Positions 1 to 8,835 of a DNA stretch of 64,000 bases are shown piece by piece. Numbering within the stretch: position 1 is the first letter of the stretch; each line of letters begins with the position of its first letter. The notes beneath the pieces were generated by a model that saw only the letters and a program-made list of their open reading frames with translations, was not told the DNA's origin and did not search any database. The position numbers and the translations under genes were made by a program. Source of the DNA: Candidatus Rifleibacteriota bacterium (GTDB lineage: Bacteria; Riflebacteria; Ozemobacteria; Ozemobacterales; Ozemobacteraceae); contig JAKQQP010000606.1 in NCBI GenBank assembly GCA_029564115.1, positions 1 to 64,000 of the forward strand, written 5' to 3'.

Positions 1-43
1 TATCAAGGTACCAATGACAAAAATTAGCTTATTCACCTTCCTT

Positions 44-72
44 CTTTCTACCTGAAGCTTATCGGTAGAAAG
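44..72. other. Inverted repeat, possible hairpin
   Basis: CTTTCTACC at 44-52 pairs exactly with GGTAGAAAG at 64-72 across an 11-base spacer. There is no T-run after it, so it is not a clear terminator. It may be the 3' end of a gene lying to the left of the window or part of the repeat-rich stretch that follows. Positions 1-216 contain no convincing gene. Confidence 0.4.
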
Positions 73-107
73 CTCCTTACAAATCACTGTTCATGGACAT
101 GCAGCAC

Positions 108-133
108 ATATATTCACCACAAGGTGAATATAT
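108..133. other. Perfect 11-bp palindrome around a 4-base loop
   Basis: ATATATTCACC at 108-118 and GGTGAATATAT at 123-133 are exact reverse complements around ACAA. A related half-site, ATTCACC, occurs at 31-37. It could be an operator, a cruciform or a decayed mobile-element end; nothing in the sequence decides which. Confidence 0.45.
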
Positions 134-149
134 AATGACAACCAGACTA

Positions 150-207
150 CGCTCGCAATGACAGTTTTTTTTTGTCATTGCGAAGGGCAAAGCCCTGAAG
201 CAATCTC
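150..207. repeat. Palindromic intergenic repeat, left-truncated copy
   Basis: The copy holds a shortened left arm (CGCTCGCAATGACA) and a full right arm (TGTCATTGCG... ending GAAGCAATCTC at 207) separated by a T-run. The right arm matches the copy at 543-577. It ends nine bases before the GIY-YIG start codon, so the gene sits between two copies. Confidence 0.75.
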
Positions 208-216
208 TTTCTTTTT

Positions 217-507
217 ATGAACAATCAATACTACATATACCTGATGACCAATCCAGGGAATCAGGTTATTTATACAGGCGTAACAAGCAATCTAATTAAG
301 CGGGTATATGAGCACAAAAGCAAATTAATCGAAGGCTTTACAAAAAAGTATAACGTTTGCAAGCTTGTTTATTACGAAATATTTGGCGACATAAACGAGG
401 CCATAAAAAGAGAAAAACAGATTAAAGCCGGGTCTCGAAAGAAAAAAATCGGTCTTATCGATTCAATAAACCCTTCTTGGGATGATTTGTATGAAAGTAT
501 TCTGTGA
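217..507 (+). CDS. GIY-YIG endonuclease domain protein (UPF0213/YhbQ-like)
   Basis: This 96-residue protein is one GIY-YIG domain and nothing else. The diagnostic elements are YYIYLMTNP at residues 5-13 (the first Tyr triad), VIYTGVTSNL at 18-27 (the YTG triad), the conserved Arg and His of LIKRVYEHK, and a Lys-rich EKQIK segment near residue 67. Family members of this size are probably structure-specific nucleases, but most are untested. A palindromic repeat flanks the gene on both sides, and its stop codon TGA (505-507) uses the first two bases of the downstream copy. No clear Shine-Dalgarno sequence precedes the ATG. The arrangement suggests that gene and repeat travel as one unit; that is inference. 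Confidence 0.85.
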   Translation: MNNQYYIYLMTNPGNQVIYTGVTSNLIKRVYEHKSKLIEGFTKKYNVCKLVYYEIFGDINEAIKREKQIKAGSRKKKIGLIDSINPSWDDLYESIL

Positions 508-577
508 GATTGCTTCGCTGCGCTCGCAATGACAGGTTTCTTTGTCATTGCGAAGGGCAAAGCCCTGAAGCAATCTC
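506..577. repeat. Palindromic intergenic repeat, full copy
   Basis: The left arm begins GAGATTGCTTCGCTGCGCTC at 506 and ends in GCAATGACA at 534. The right arm at 543-577 runs from TGTCATTGCG to GAAGCAATCTC. The outer 11 bases and the inner 11 bases of the arms are reverse complements, so the unit can fold into a long hairpin. It overlaps the stop codon of the GIY-YIG gene by two bases. Confidence 0.8.
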
Positions 578-589
578 ATGTAAACTGGA

Positions 590-616
590 GGTTGCTTCGC
601 TGTGTTTGCAACGACA
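590..616. repeat. Diverged left arm of the same repeat
   Basis: These 27 bases align to the left arm at 508-534 with only a few substitutions (GGTTGCTTCGCTGTGTTTGC, then AACGACA). It appears to be an older, decayed copy. The remaining bases up to the PorV gene at 717 show no further structure that I can support. Confidence 0.55.
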
Positions 617-716
617 CATGAGATTGGGTAAAAAATTGAAAAAAATCGTTCAGAAAATCAACTTGTCTGCCGAAAGGATAGATAACTAGTTCTATCGACT
701 TGTAAGGGGAAACAAT

Positions 717-1700
717 ATGAAAAAGGTTTTAAGAACCCTCTTTCTGGTAGCTCTCGGCCTGAGCACCATAAGCACAGCCTTTGCCGAATCTGCCGGTCAG
801 GCAGGTGCTTACCTCAAAATGGGTGTAGGCGCCAGAGCGTTAGGTATGGGCAGTGCCTTCACAGCACTCGCCGATGATTCAACCGCATCATTCTGGAACC
901 CAGCCGGTCTGGCACGGCTTGAAAAGGCAGAAGCCTCATTCATGCACGCTGACCTGACCATGGATCGCGAATACAATTTTTTCAACTATGCTCACATTCT
1001 CAAAGACAAGAATGGCAATAAAAAAGGCGTAGTAGCCCTCTCACACATGAGCTTCGGTGTTGACGGTATTCCGGAGACCCGTCTTGCCAGTACTCTTGGT
1101 GCAACCGGTGCGCCCGCTACCAACAATGAACCGGCAACCCGCGCAGACGGCACCTACTGGGCCGGCGAAAACGTCTACATTTTTGGCTATTTTAAAGACA
1201 GCGAAAAGAACACTTTCGGTTCTTACGCCCGCAAGCTTTCTGACAACCTTTACGGTGGTGTCAACGTCAAATACCTGAAACAGGAACTGTTTACCAACTC
1301 TGCCAGCACCTGGGGACTCGACTTTGGCTTTCTCTTCGAAGCCAACGAAAAAACCACCCTTGGCCTGAGCATCAGAGATATCGGCGAAACTCTCGACTGG
1401 AACACTGCTTCCGGCCAGTCTGATAAAGTTCCCACCACCACTACTGTCGGTATCGCTCATAAAGCCAACGACAAGCTTACTCTCGCCGCTGACATCAACA
1501 AGGTTCAGGATATGGACGCCAAACTGTTCGCCGGTGCTGAATGGTGGCTGCAGGATTACGCCGCCCTCAGACTCGGCTCACATGATGGCGATCTCACTCT
1601 CGGCGCAAGTTTTAAGCTTGATACCTGGCGTTTTGACTACTCTTACGCCGACGAAACTCTGGGCGATGCCCACAGAATTTCTGCTTCAAAACAGTTTTAA
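717..1700 (+). CDS. PorV/UPF0164-family outer-membrane beta-barrel protein
   Basis: The 327-residue product starts with a Sec signal peptide (about residues 1-23, cleaved after AFA). The mature N-terminus carries the family signature: GAGARALGMGSAF-like residues, then ADD and FWNPAGLA, as in PorV/PorQ and UPF0164 barrels. Repeated amphipathic strands follow and the chain ends in Phe (SKQF), as expected for a BamA-assembled barrel. PorV works in type IX secretion in Bacteroidetes, but no other type IX gene is visible here, so a generic porin or transport role is as likely. The start is supported by AAGGGG eight bases upstream. The gene looks monocistronic, with a hairpin after it. Confidence 0.85.
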   Translation: MKKVLRTLFLVALGLSTISTAFAESAGQAGAYLKMGVGARALGMGSAFTALADDSTASFWNPAGLARLEKAEASFMHADLTMDREYNFFNYAHILKDKNGNKKGVVALSHMSFGVDGIPETRLASTLGATGAPATNNEPATRADGTYWAGENVYIFGYFKDSEKNTFGSYARKLSDNLYGGVNVKYLKQELFTNSASTWGLDFGFLFEANEKTTLGLSIRDIGETLDWNTASGQSDKVPTTTTVGIAHKANDKLTLAADINKVQDMDAKLFAGAEWWLQDYAALRLGSHDGDLTLGASFKLDTWRFDYSYADETLGDAHRISASKQF

Positions 1701-1727
1701 GCTGCTATAATCAGCCCCATTACAAGC

Positions 1728-1770
1728 CCTCGTCTTTCTCTTGCATTCAAGAGAAAGATGAGGTAATTTT
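1728..1770 (+). terminator. Hairpin terminator after the PorV-like gene
   Basis: CCTCGTCTTTCTCTTG (1728-1743) pairs with CAAGAGAAAGATGAGG (1748-1763) with one G-U pair, around a CATT loop. It is followed by TAATTTT, a modest U-tract. It separates the barrel gene from the STAS gene. Confidence 0.7.
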
Positions 1771-1813
1771 AGGAACTTGACTGGCGAAGTTATCTGGGAG
1801 TGTAAAAACCTGC

Positions 1814-2158
1814 ATGGAATTAAAAATTGATGTAAGACCAAAAGGCAACGACATCACTATGGTGGTCTTGCGTGGCGAAATAGGCACGGAAACCGTTTCT
1901 CAGTTCAAAGACAAGGTCGAAGCCGTCGTTAAAGAGGGTCACAGACGCCTGATAATGGACTTTCAGGAAGTAAGTTACCTTAACAGTATGGGGCTTGGCG
2001 TAGTAGCGGCCACACTGAAAAAATTAAAAAAAGACAAGGGCGATCTCAAGCTCATCAACCTTTCTCCGGCCGTACAGGATCTATTCGACCTCACCCGCCT
2101 GACCAAGGTTTTTGATATCTTTGAATCTGAAGAAGAAGCCATAAAGAGTTTCAACTGA
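1814..2158 (+). CDS. STAS-domain anti-sigma factor antagonist (SpoIIAA/RsbV-like)
   Basis: The 114 residues form one STAS domain, the usual length for SpoIIAA/RsbV proteins. The phosphorylation loop reads NSMGLG, with the candidate phospho-serine at residue 58, equivalent to Ser58 of SpoIIAA. Such proteins bind an anti-sigma kinase when unphosphorylated and so release a sigma factor or steer a response-regulator phosphatase. No partner kinase or PP2C phosphatase is seen in the window. The next gene, aroE, starts 28 bases downstream, so the two may share a transcript. Confidence 0.9.
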   Translation: MELKIDVRPKGNDITMVVLRGEIGTETVSQFKDKVEAVVKEGHRRLIMDFQEVSYLNSMGLGVVAATLKKLKKDKGDLKLINLSPAVQDLFDLTRLTKVFDIFESEEEAIKSFN

Positions 2159-2186
2159 CATTTGCCGGTCCGACCAACAACGCACT

Positions 2187-3020
2187 GTGCCGCAATATCA
2201 AAAAAATGCCGCAGCCATAAATGGGGCAACCAGAATTTTCGCTCTGGCAGGCAATCCGGTTGCCCACTCTCTGAGTCCCGTATTCTGGAATGCGGCGTTG
2301 CGTTATTCTGAGATAAACGCCGTCTATGTACCATTTAAAGTTGACGAAGACAACGTTACAAAGGCTTTCGATGGCCTCGAAGCTCTGAACGTCTGCGGCT
2401 GCAATGTTACCAGACCACTCAAGCGTAAAGTTGCGGAATATTGCCGCTTTTTGCACGGCGCAGCAATAGCCACAGGGGCGGTCAACACTGTCAAATTTGG
2501 CGCAACCGGCTGCGAAGGCTGGAATACAGATGCTACTGGCCTGCAAAGAATTCTAAGCAGGCTGAATACTCCAAAAGGCGGAGCCCTGGTGCTCGGCAAC
2601 GGCGCTTCCGCACAAACGGCTCTGTGGGCACTCACTGCCGAAAACTTTTCTCAGGTATTTCAAATAGCCCGCAACTTTGCCCCCAAAAAAGAAAGCGGCA
2701 AAAATGTCATCGAGCTGAACTGGAAAGACAAAAACTTTGCCTACGCAATCAAAGAATCTGATATAATCATCAACACTACCCCACTGGGGTGGTCGCCCGA
2801 AGATTTTTTGCCTGAATTTGACAAATATCTTGAAAAAAAGCAGACTTTTGTCGATTTCAATTACGCATCGGCTTCTAAACTGATTGCTTCGGCACATCAG
2901 GTCGGCTGTACAGTTATCGATGGCCGGGAGCTGCTGTTGGAACAAGGACTGGAATCTTTCGAGCTGCTGACCGGTGTCAAAGCGCCGGTCGAGGTTATCA
3001 GAAGCTGTATCTATTCATGA
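2187..3020 (+). CDS. aroE: Shikimate dehydrogenase
   Basis: Reduces 3-dehydroshikimate to shikimate with NADPH in the cytoplasm (aromatic amino acid pathway). The N-terminal substrate domain has GNPVAHSLSP (residues 22-31, the SxS shikimate-binding loop) and NVTRPLK, where Lys79 is the expected catalytic lysine; NTDATG gives the partner Asp near 115. A glycine-rich dinucleotide loop (LGNGASAQTA) starts near 135. At 277 residues it has family length. The start is a GTG; no ATG lies in frame between it and the preceding stop, and no strong ribosome-binding site is seen. The arginine in NVTRP, where most family members have a hydrophobic residue, is a small oddity. Confidence 0.9.
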   Translation: MPQYQKNAAAINGATRIFALAGNPVAHSLSPVFWNAALRYSEINAVYVPFKVDEDNVTKAFDGLEALNVCGCNVTRPLKRKVAEYCRFLHGAAIATGAVNTVKFGATGCEGWNTDATGLQRILSRLNTPKGGALVLGNGASAQTALWALTAENFSQVFQIARNFAPKKESGKNVIELNWKDKNFAYAIKESDIIINTTPLGWSPEDFLPEFDKYLEKKQTFVDFNYASASKLIASAHQVGCTVIDGRELLLEQGLESFELLTGVKAPVEVIRSCIYS

Positions 3021-3037
3021 CCTTGTTACTGAATTGC

Positions 3038-3066
3038 TTGATTATCACGACAATTTGAGGCATTAT
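3038..3066 (+). promoter_or_regulatory. Possible sigma-70 promoter for pilB
   Basis: TTGATT (3038-3043), 17 bases, then CATTAT (3061-3066). Each hexamer matches four of six consensus bases. It precedes a good ribosome-binding site (AAGGAAGGAA) and the pilB ATG at 3100. Confidence 0.3.
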
Positions 3067-3099
3067 TTCTGGTAAAGAAATAAGGAAGGAACTGCAGAA

Positions 3100-4920
3100 A
3101 TGAATCAATCTCTTCCTGCACAGCCAGGAGCACCAGCAGGAGCTGGCACCCCACCAGGTCCCGGGCAACATACTCCAAAGTCTGCGGCTGCAACTTCAAT
3201 TCTTTCCAAGAAAATGCGCCTCGGCGATGCGCTTATTTCAGAAGGTCTGATCAACGAAGAACAGCTGCAACAGGCGCTGGCCCTGCAAAAGAAGAGCGGC
3301 AAACGCCTCGGCGCCGTTCTTGTCGAAATGCACCTCGTCACAGAACAAGACATCGTTCAGATTCTTTCAAAGCAGCTGCGCATACCATTCATCGATCTTT
3401 CCAACTACCTGATCGACCCGGTTATCGCCAAACTGGTGCCTGAACACATCGCTAAACGCCACATGCTCATTCCGATCAACAAGGTCGGCAACAAATTGAC
3501 CGTGGCAATGGTCGACCCTCTCAACATCATCGCTATCGACGACATTCAGCTGATGACCGGCCTGATGGTCAAACCGGTCGTTGCCACCCATACCGATATC
3601 AACAAAGCCCTGCAAGATGCTTACGGCGCTGTTGCCCAGCAGGACAAACTGATGGACGACCTCGAAGATATCGGCCACACTGATGACGAAGATCTCGACG
3701 GTCTCGGCGAACTCGGCGAGAACGATGCGCCGATCATTCGTCTCTGCAACCTGGTCATATCACAGGCCGTTCAAAACGGCGTTTCAGATATTCATATCGA
3801 GCCTTTCGAAAAAGAACTGCGCATCAGATACCGCCAGGACGGCATGATGTTCACCGCCATGAACCCGCCCAAAAAGGCCACTGCTGCGATCACCTCGCGC
3901 ATCAAGATCATGTCGTCGTTGAACATCGCCGAAAAACGTCTGCCGCAGGATGGCCGTATCAAGATCAAAGTGGCCAACCGCATGATCGACTTGCGCGTTT
4001 CGGTTCTGCCGGTTATCTGGGGCGAAAAAATCGTTATGCGTATTCTTGACCAGACCTCTCTCAAGGTCAATCTTGAAGATCTGGGCTTCGAACCGAAAAC
4101 TCTCGAGCGTTTCAAAACCGGTATTGCCTCACCCTACGGCATCATTCTGGTAACGGGTCCTACAGGCTCGGGCAAAACCACAACCCTGTATTCGGCCCTG
4201 ACTTCGGTCAACTCGATCGACACTAACGTCATGACCGCCGAAGACCCTGTAGAATACATGCTTCACGGCGTCAACCAGGTTCAGTGCAAACCCGAAATCG
4301 GGCTGACTTTTGCCGCTGCTCTGCGCTCATTCCTGCGCCAGGACCCAGATGTAATCATGGTCGGCGAGATCCGCGACTTTGAAACTGCCGAAATCGCCAT
4401 CAAAGCGTCGATGACGGGCCATCTAGTTCTTTCTACTCTGCATACAAACGATGCGCCGGGCACAATCGGTCGTATCGTCAACATGGGTATCGAGCCTTTC
4501 ATGGTTACCACTTCGGTAATTCTCGTGCAGGCACAACGTCTCGTGCGAAAGATCTGCAAAGACTGCAAGTTCGAAATCAAACCAAGAGCGGAGCAGATCA
4601 GCCAGTTCGGCATCACTCCAGAACTGCTGCGCCGCCTCGACCTGCCACACATCAACGAAAAGAACATGCTTTTCTACAAGGGCAAAGGCTGCGAGTCATG
4701 CAACAACTCAGGCAGCCGCGGTCGTATCGGCGTCTACGAAGTCATGATGATGTCTGAGCGTCTCAGAGATATCATCCTGAATGGCGGCTCCACAGACGAT
4801 ATTCGCCGCCAGGCAATTGAAGAAGGCATGCTGTCGTTGCGCGAATCAGCTCTGCGCAAAGCTCTGACCGGCATGACCTCTCTCGAAGAAGTTGTTCGCG
4901 TCACCATGGGTGAGCACTGA
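3100..4920 (+). CDS. pilB: Type IV pilus assembly ATPase PilB
   Basis: This hexameric cytoplasmic motor powers pilus extension. A Pro/Gly-rich leader (1-30) precedes an MshEN domain (about 38-185) containing two tandem RLGxxL...Q motifs (RLGDAL at 40-45 and RLGAVL near 71-76), the fold that binds cyclic di-GMP in MshE-type ATPases. The ATPase core has Walker A GPTGSGKTTTL near 353, an Asp box, Walker B-region PDVIMVGEIRD near 416, and a His box (STLHTND). Two CxxC pairs near 486 and 531 form the PilB zinc site. At 606 residues it is full length. AAGGAAGGAA upstream supports the ATG. pilT follows after 65 bases. Confidence 0.96.
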   Translation: MNQSLPAQPGAPAGAGTPPGPGQHTPKSAAATSILSKKMRLGDALISEGLINEEQLQQALALQKKSGKRLGAVLVEMHLVTEQDIVQILSKQLRIPFIDLSNYLIDPVIAKLVPEHIAKRHMLIPINKVGNKLTVAMVDPLNIIAIDDIQLMTGLMVKPVVATHTDINKALQDAYGAVAQQDKLMDDLEDIGHTDDEDLDGLGELGENDAPIIRLCNLVISQAVQNGVSDIHIEPFEKELRIRYRQDGMMFTAMNPPKKATAAITSRIKIMSSLNIAEKRLPQDGRIKIKVANRMIDLRVSVLPVIWGEKIVMRILDQTSLKVNLEDLGFEPKTLERFKTGIASPYGIILVTGPTGSGKTTTLYSALTSVNSIDTNVMTAEDPVEYMLHGVNQVQCKPEIGLTFAAALRSFLRQDPDVIMVGEIRDFETAEIAIKASMTGHLVLSTLHTNDAPGTIGRIVNMGIEPFMVTTSVILVQAQRLVRKICKDCKFEIKPRAEQISQFGITPELLRRLDLPHINEKNMLFYKGKGCESCNNSGSRGRIGVYEVMMMSERLRDIILNGGSTDDIRRQAIEEGMLSLRESALRKALTGMTSLEEVVRVTMGEH

Positions 4921-4985
4921 TCGGGCACTTCTCAACTGACAGAAGATTTTAAAACAGAAATAAGACACAACTAAGGAGTGCGGCA

Positions 4986-6047
4986 ATGTTTGTCCTCAAC
5001 GATCTACTGAACCTGGTTATCGAAAATGGAGCCTCCGACCTTCACATTACAGTAGGCACTCCGCCAGTAATACGCGTCGACGGCGACCTGATTCAGACAG
5101 ACCTCGATGTTCTCACCCCCATGGACACAAGATCGTTGATATACAACATGCTCACTGCCGAACAGCAAAAAGAGTTCGAAGAAAATTACGAGCTCGATCT
5201 TTCCTATTCCGTTCACGGCTTTGGCCGTTTCCGCGTCAATGTATACAAGCAGCGCGGCTGCATCGGGGCTGCGTTTCGTATTATTCCGACCAAGATCCCG
5301 ACCCTTGAAGAGCTCAGACTGCCCGAAAAACTGCGTGATTTCACCAAAATGCGCAAAGGCCTCGTGCTGTTCACCGGCCCGACCGGTTCTGGTAAATCAA
5401 CTTCGCTGGCCTGCCTGATCAACATCATCAACGAGACCCGCCGCTGCCACATCATGACCATCGAAGACCCGATCGAATACCTGCATTACCACAAGAGATC
5501 GGTCGTTAATCAACGCGAACTGCACATCGACACCAAGTCGTTCGACGAAGCTCTGCGCCGCGTTCTCCGTGAAGATCCCGATGTCATTCTCGTCGGCGAA
5601 ATGCGCGACCTCGAAACGGTATCTGCAGCCTGCACAATGGCCGAAACCGGCCACCTTGTCTTCGGAACTCTCCATACCACCGACGCCGCCCAGACAGTAA
5701 ACCGTATCATCGATATGTTTCCGCCGCACCAGCAGGGGCAAATACGCTCGCAGCTTTCATTCGTTCTGCGTGCCGTCGTCGCCCAGCAGCTTCTGCCAGT
5801 TGCCAGCGGCAAAGGCCGCGTCGTCTGCAACGAAATTCTGGTCGGCAACCCGGCTGTAGCCAACTGTATCCGAGAGCAGAAAATTTCAGGTCTTTATACC
5901 GTAATGCAGACAAGCCACGAAGAAGGCATGATGACCTTCGAAATGTCGCTTCGCGACCTTTATCTGCGCGGTGACATCACCCTCGAAGAGGCCATGGTTC
6001 ACACCATGCACCCCAAAGAACTCGAACGCATGCTGAAAAGTGCCTGA
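4986..6047 (+). CDS. pilT: Type IV pilus retraction ATPase PilT
   Basis: Drives pilus disassembly and twitching. The PAS-like N-terminal domain (to about 100) is followed by Walker A GPTGSGKSTS near 132-141, TIEDPIEYLH (Asp box region), PDVILVGEMRD near 199-209 and the FGTLHTTDA histidine box. There is no zinc-binding CxxC insertion and no MshEN domain, which separates it from PilB. At 353 residues it is of typical length. AAGGAG lies seven bases before the ATG. The pilB-pilT pair is probably co-transcribed; pilC is not adjacent and must lie elsewhere. Confidence 0.96.
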   Translation: MFVLNDLLNLVIENGASDLHITVGTPPVIRVDGDLIQTDLDVLTPMDTRSLIYNMLTAEQQKEFEENYELDLSYSVHGFGRFRVNVYKQRGCIGAAFRIIPTKIPTLEELRLPEKLRDFTKMRKGLVLFTGPTGSGKSTSLACLINIINETRRCHIMTIEDPIEYLHYHKRSVVNQRELHIDTKSFDEALRRVLREDPDVILVGEMRDLETVSAACTMAETGHLVFGTLHTTDAAQTVNRIIDMFPPHQQGQIRSQLSFVLRAVVAQQLLPVASGKGRVVCNEILVGNPAVANCIREQKISGLYTVMQTSHEEGMMTFEMSLRDLYLRGDITLEEAMVHTMHPKELERMLKSA

Positions 6048-6125
6048 GCACTACCCTGAAAATTCTTTTACCGCCAGCAGCAGAAGCCCACAGTCGTCTG
6101 TAAAAGGGCGCTGGCATTTCTTTAA

Positions 6126-8768
6126 ATGAACGCTGTCGCCTGCCTGCGCCGTAGTTTTTTCAGCCTGATTCTGCTCCTTGCGGGAATCAGAATTTTTCAG
6201 GTTTTGTTGAATTTTTCGGGCGAGTTTGGTGGTCTGTTCAGGCCACAACCAGTAACCTCAGAACATACCGGGCTTGTAGTCTTTTTTGTGGCCGCCATAC
6301 TTCTCTGGCTTACCGGGCAAAGCATGCGCCGCATCGATACCAGGCAGCAGAACCGCCTGCTCTGTTTTCTGGCCGCCGAATATTTTTTTCTCGCCCTGCT
6401 GCACAACAAAGTCGGCAAAAGAAGCTTCATTTGTGAACTCATAGATAGCAACCTGGCACCAGACGAGCTTTTGAACCTTCTTTCCCTAGACTTCTTCTTT
6501 CAGGAGCCTTTTTATTTCTGGGGGCTGCTCTGGCTCACAATCAGCTGGAAACTGGCCGCCAGGGCCGACAAAAGACATCTGCTGCCGATTTTTTGGCTGC
6601 CGTTACTGGCATTTGCGAGTCTCAGCACTAATGCATTTCAGGCCATAGCCGCAATAGGCATAGCTTTATCTGCTGCAGTCTGCTACAGATTCTGCCGCAG
6701 CAGTTCGGCTTACTCCATGATATTTTTCATGATTCTGACCCAGGCATTGCTGCTTTTCGCAACCAAAAACAGTTCTGCTATTTATCGCACCTCGTGGATC
6801 GCCACAATCATCGTGCTGCTGGCTACATGGGTGCCAGGCCTGCTGTTTGCAGCCACACAAAAAAGCGCCGACAAACTGTCCGACAACGCTGTTTTATGGC
6901 TAATCCCCGGCTGGTGCAGTCTCGCAGCTCTGACGGCTTTGACCAATGTTCCGCTGGCTCTGAACCTGTTCAACCTCTGGTTCAGCACCGCATCCATACA
7001 CTTCGCAACTACAGCGACTGCTCCCGCCATTTACCTGTCAGCCATTGTCTTGATCGCAAACAGATACAATCAGAGGCTGGGAAACATCGTCTTTTATCTG
7101 CTGGGCTTCGTAGCTGCCTGCTTCTACCTGCTTGATGCCACAATGATGTACAAGACGGGGCTAAGACTCAGCTTTTACACCATAGACTGGATAATCGGTC
7201 TGAAAAGCCTGACAAGTCTCGCCAAAACAGTCGTGTCAATGAAAGATTCATGGCCCCTGCTGCTGGTTTTTGCATGCCTGCCGCTCATTCTCAGAAAAAC
7301 ACGAGAAATCGCACACAGCCCTAAAATTATCGGCACAATTGCCCCATTCCTGATAATGGCGTTGTCGGCTTCTTTGGCTTACCAAACGTTCGATGTCAAC
7401 CCTGTCGGCGTTTTCAAAGATCCATTCAATGTTTTTATATCTTCCACACCGGTATTTTCGGATAAAACCAGCTCATACATGCCATTTGCCATGCTGCAAA
7501 AAGGTTTTGCCGAGTGCGGCATAGAGAATGTCAAAGTGCCTGAAATTGAAGCCAGCAATACGGCAAAACCGGCTGCAGCACAGCAAAACCTGATCCTGGT
7601 AATGCTTGAATCAACCGCAAACACTTATTTATCACTTTTTGGCCACGATGAACCGACCTGGCCACGGCTCGAGCGCTACCGCGAACGCATGGAAATATTT
7701 CCGTTTTTCTTTTCCAACTTTCCTGAATCTTCAAATGCCGATTTTGCGGTAATGAGCGGCCTGTTTCCGGCCAATTACCTCGTCTTGCACAAGCACAGCG
7801 AAATTCGACACAAGTTGCTCGTGGATCATCTCAAAGAAGCAGGTTATGACTGCAGCATGTTTTTTTCCGGATTCACCGGCGACAGTGGTCTGTCTTCGTT
7901 TTACAGGCCGCGAGGCTTCGACCGCGTCTACGATGCGGGCAACATGCCTGGCGCCAGCCGCGAAGACGGCTGGATATGGGGGATCAAAGAGCATTTTACG
8001 GTCAGCAGAATCAAAGATCTGCTCGACCAACACGCCAGACAGCCCGAAAAACCATTTTTCATATACTATCGCATGCTTTTCCCGCATGCACCGTTTCAAA
8101 GCGTCGGCGACAAAGAGCCTACCTTCGACGAAGATGGTTACCAGCACGGCAATCTCGTCGGGCGCTTTAAAAACAGCCTTCTCTACCAGGATGAAGTGCT
8201 CGCCGAAATGCTGAAACACCTCGATGCGTCCATTTTCGGCAAGTCAACTGTAGTTTTACTGGTCTCAGACCACGGTACCATGCTGGGCGAAAATGGCAAA
8301 CTGGGGCACGGCTGGAGCCTGGCGCCAGAACTGACCAATGTTCCGATGCTTATCATCAGGCCAGAACCGGCCGGCGAAAAAATCAACCTGCGAATGGGTT
8401 GTCATGTAGACATTCTACCAACCGCACTCTCTGCAGTCGGGCATTCACAACCCTCTGGCATCCTGTGTCAGGGCTTGAACCTTCTCGACGAATCGCCGGC
8501 AGCCCTCGAAAAGTCAGCCAGAAGAAAGTTTTTTTTGTCCTCAATGACTCAGTCGGCGATTGTCGAAAACTCCAGTTATTTATGGTTTGCAGACGATAAA
8601 ACATCTGAAACGGCAGCATTCAAGATAGCAAGGGAAAACGGCAAAACCATATTTGCACCGGAACACAGGTTTACAGCCGCCGAGCTCCTTTCCCTGCGAC
8701 AGATGAGCAAGAAATTCACAAAACTTCAGACGATCTTTCTGGCAAACCTGCGCCTGTATCAAAAATAA
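6126..8768 (+). CDS. LtaS-like membrane sulfatase / phosphoglycerol transferase family protein (copy 1)
   Basis: The 880-residue protein has an N-terminal half made of many hydrophobic segments (about residues 10-430) and a C-terminal alkaline-phosphatase/sulfatase-fold domain (about 485-800). The catalytic fold starts at LILVMLEST (metal-binding Glu). FPESSNADF follows, where LtaS enzymes carry the nucleophile Thr/Ser, and DHGTMLGENG near 715 supplies the metal-binding Asp and His. LtaS and its relatives transfer phosphoglycerol, phosphoethanolamine or similar head groups outside the membrane. In a diderm, candidate products are decorated lipids or periplasmic glycans rather than lipoteichoic acid; the substrate is unknown. 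The ribosome-binding site is weak. A paralogue follows 67 bases later. Confidence 0.8.
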   Translation: MNAVACLRRSFFSLILLLAGIRIFQVLLNFSGEFGGLFRPQPVTSEHTGLVVFFVAAILLWLTGQSMRRIDTRQQNRLLCFLAAEYFFLALLHNKVGKRSFICELIDSNLAPDELLNLLSLDFFFQEPFYFWGLLWLTISWKLAARADKRHLLPIFWLPLLAFASLSTNAFQAIAAIGIALSAAVCYRFCRSSSAYSMIFFMILTQALLLFATKNSSAIYRTSWIATIIVLLATWVPGLLFAATQKSADKLSDNAVLWLIPGWCSLAALTALTNVPLALNLFNLWFSTASIHFATTATAPAIYLSAIVLIANRYNQRLGNIVFYLLGFVAACFYLLDATMMYKTGLRLSFYTIDWIIGLKSLTSLAKTVVSMKDSWPLLLVFACLPLILRKTREIAHSPKIIGTIAPFLIMALSASLAYQTFDVNPVGVFKDPFNVFISSTPVFSDKTSSYMPFAMLQKGFAECGIENVKVPEIEASNTAKPAAAQQNLILVMLESTANTYLSLFGHDEPTWPRLERYRERMEIFPFFFSNFPESSNADFAVMSGLFPANYLVLHKHSEIRHKLLVDHLKEAGYDCSMFFSGFTGDSGLSSFYRPRGFDRVYDAGNMPGASREDGWIWGIKEHFTVSRIKDLLDQHARQPEKPFFIYYRMLFPHAPFQSVGDKEPTFDEDGYQHGNLVGRFKNSLLYQDEVLAEMLKHLDASIFGKSTVVLLVSDHGTMLGENGKLGHGWSLAPELTNVPMLIIRPEPAGEKINLRMGCHVDILPTALSAVGHSQPSGILCQGLNLLDESPAALEKSARRKFFLSSMTQSAIVENSSYLWFADDKTSETAAFKIARENGKTIFAPEHRFTAAELLSLRQMSKKFTKLQTIFLANLRLYQK

Positions 8769-8835
8769 CCTCGCTGGCCAGAAAAGATTCAAACTCTGAT
8801 TGCCGGGCTGGCAAAACTAGGGTAAAGTTCTGGTT

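Noticed and set aside
504..689. Open frame on plus reading through the repeat copies
   Set aside because: Its translation is simply the palindromic repeat in one frame and has no ribosome-binding site; it is a repeat artefact.
717..1700. PorV-like gene as evidence of type IX secretion
   Set aside because: No PorT, PorU, GldK-N or C-terminal sorting domains are visible; PorV-like barrels occur without type IX secretion.
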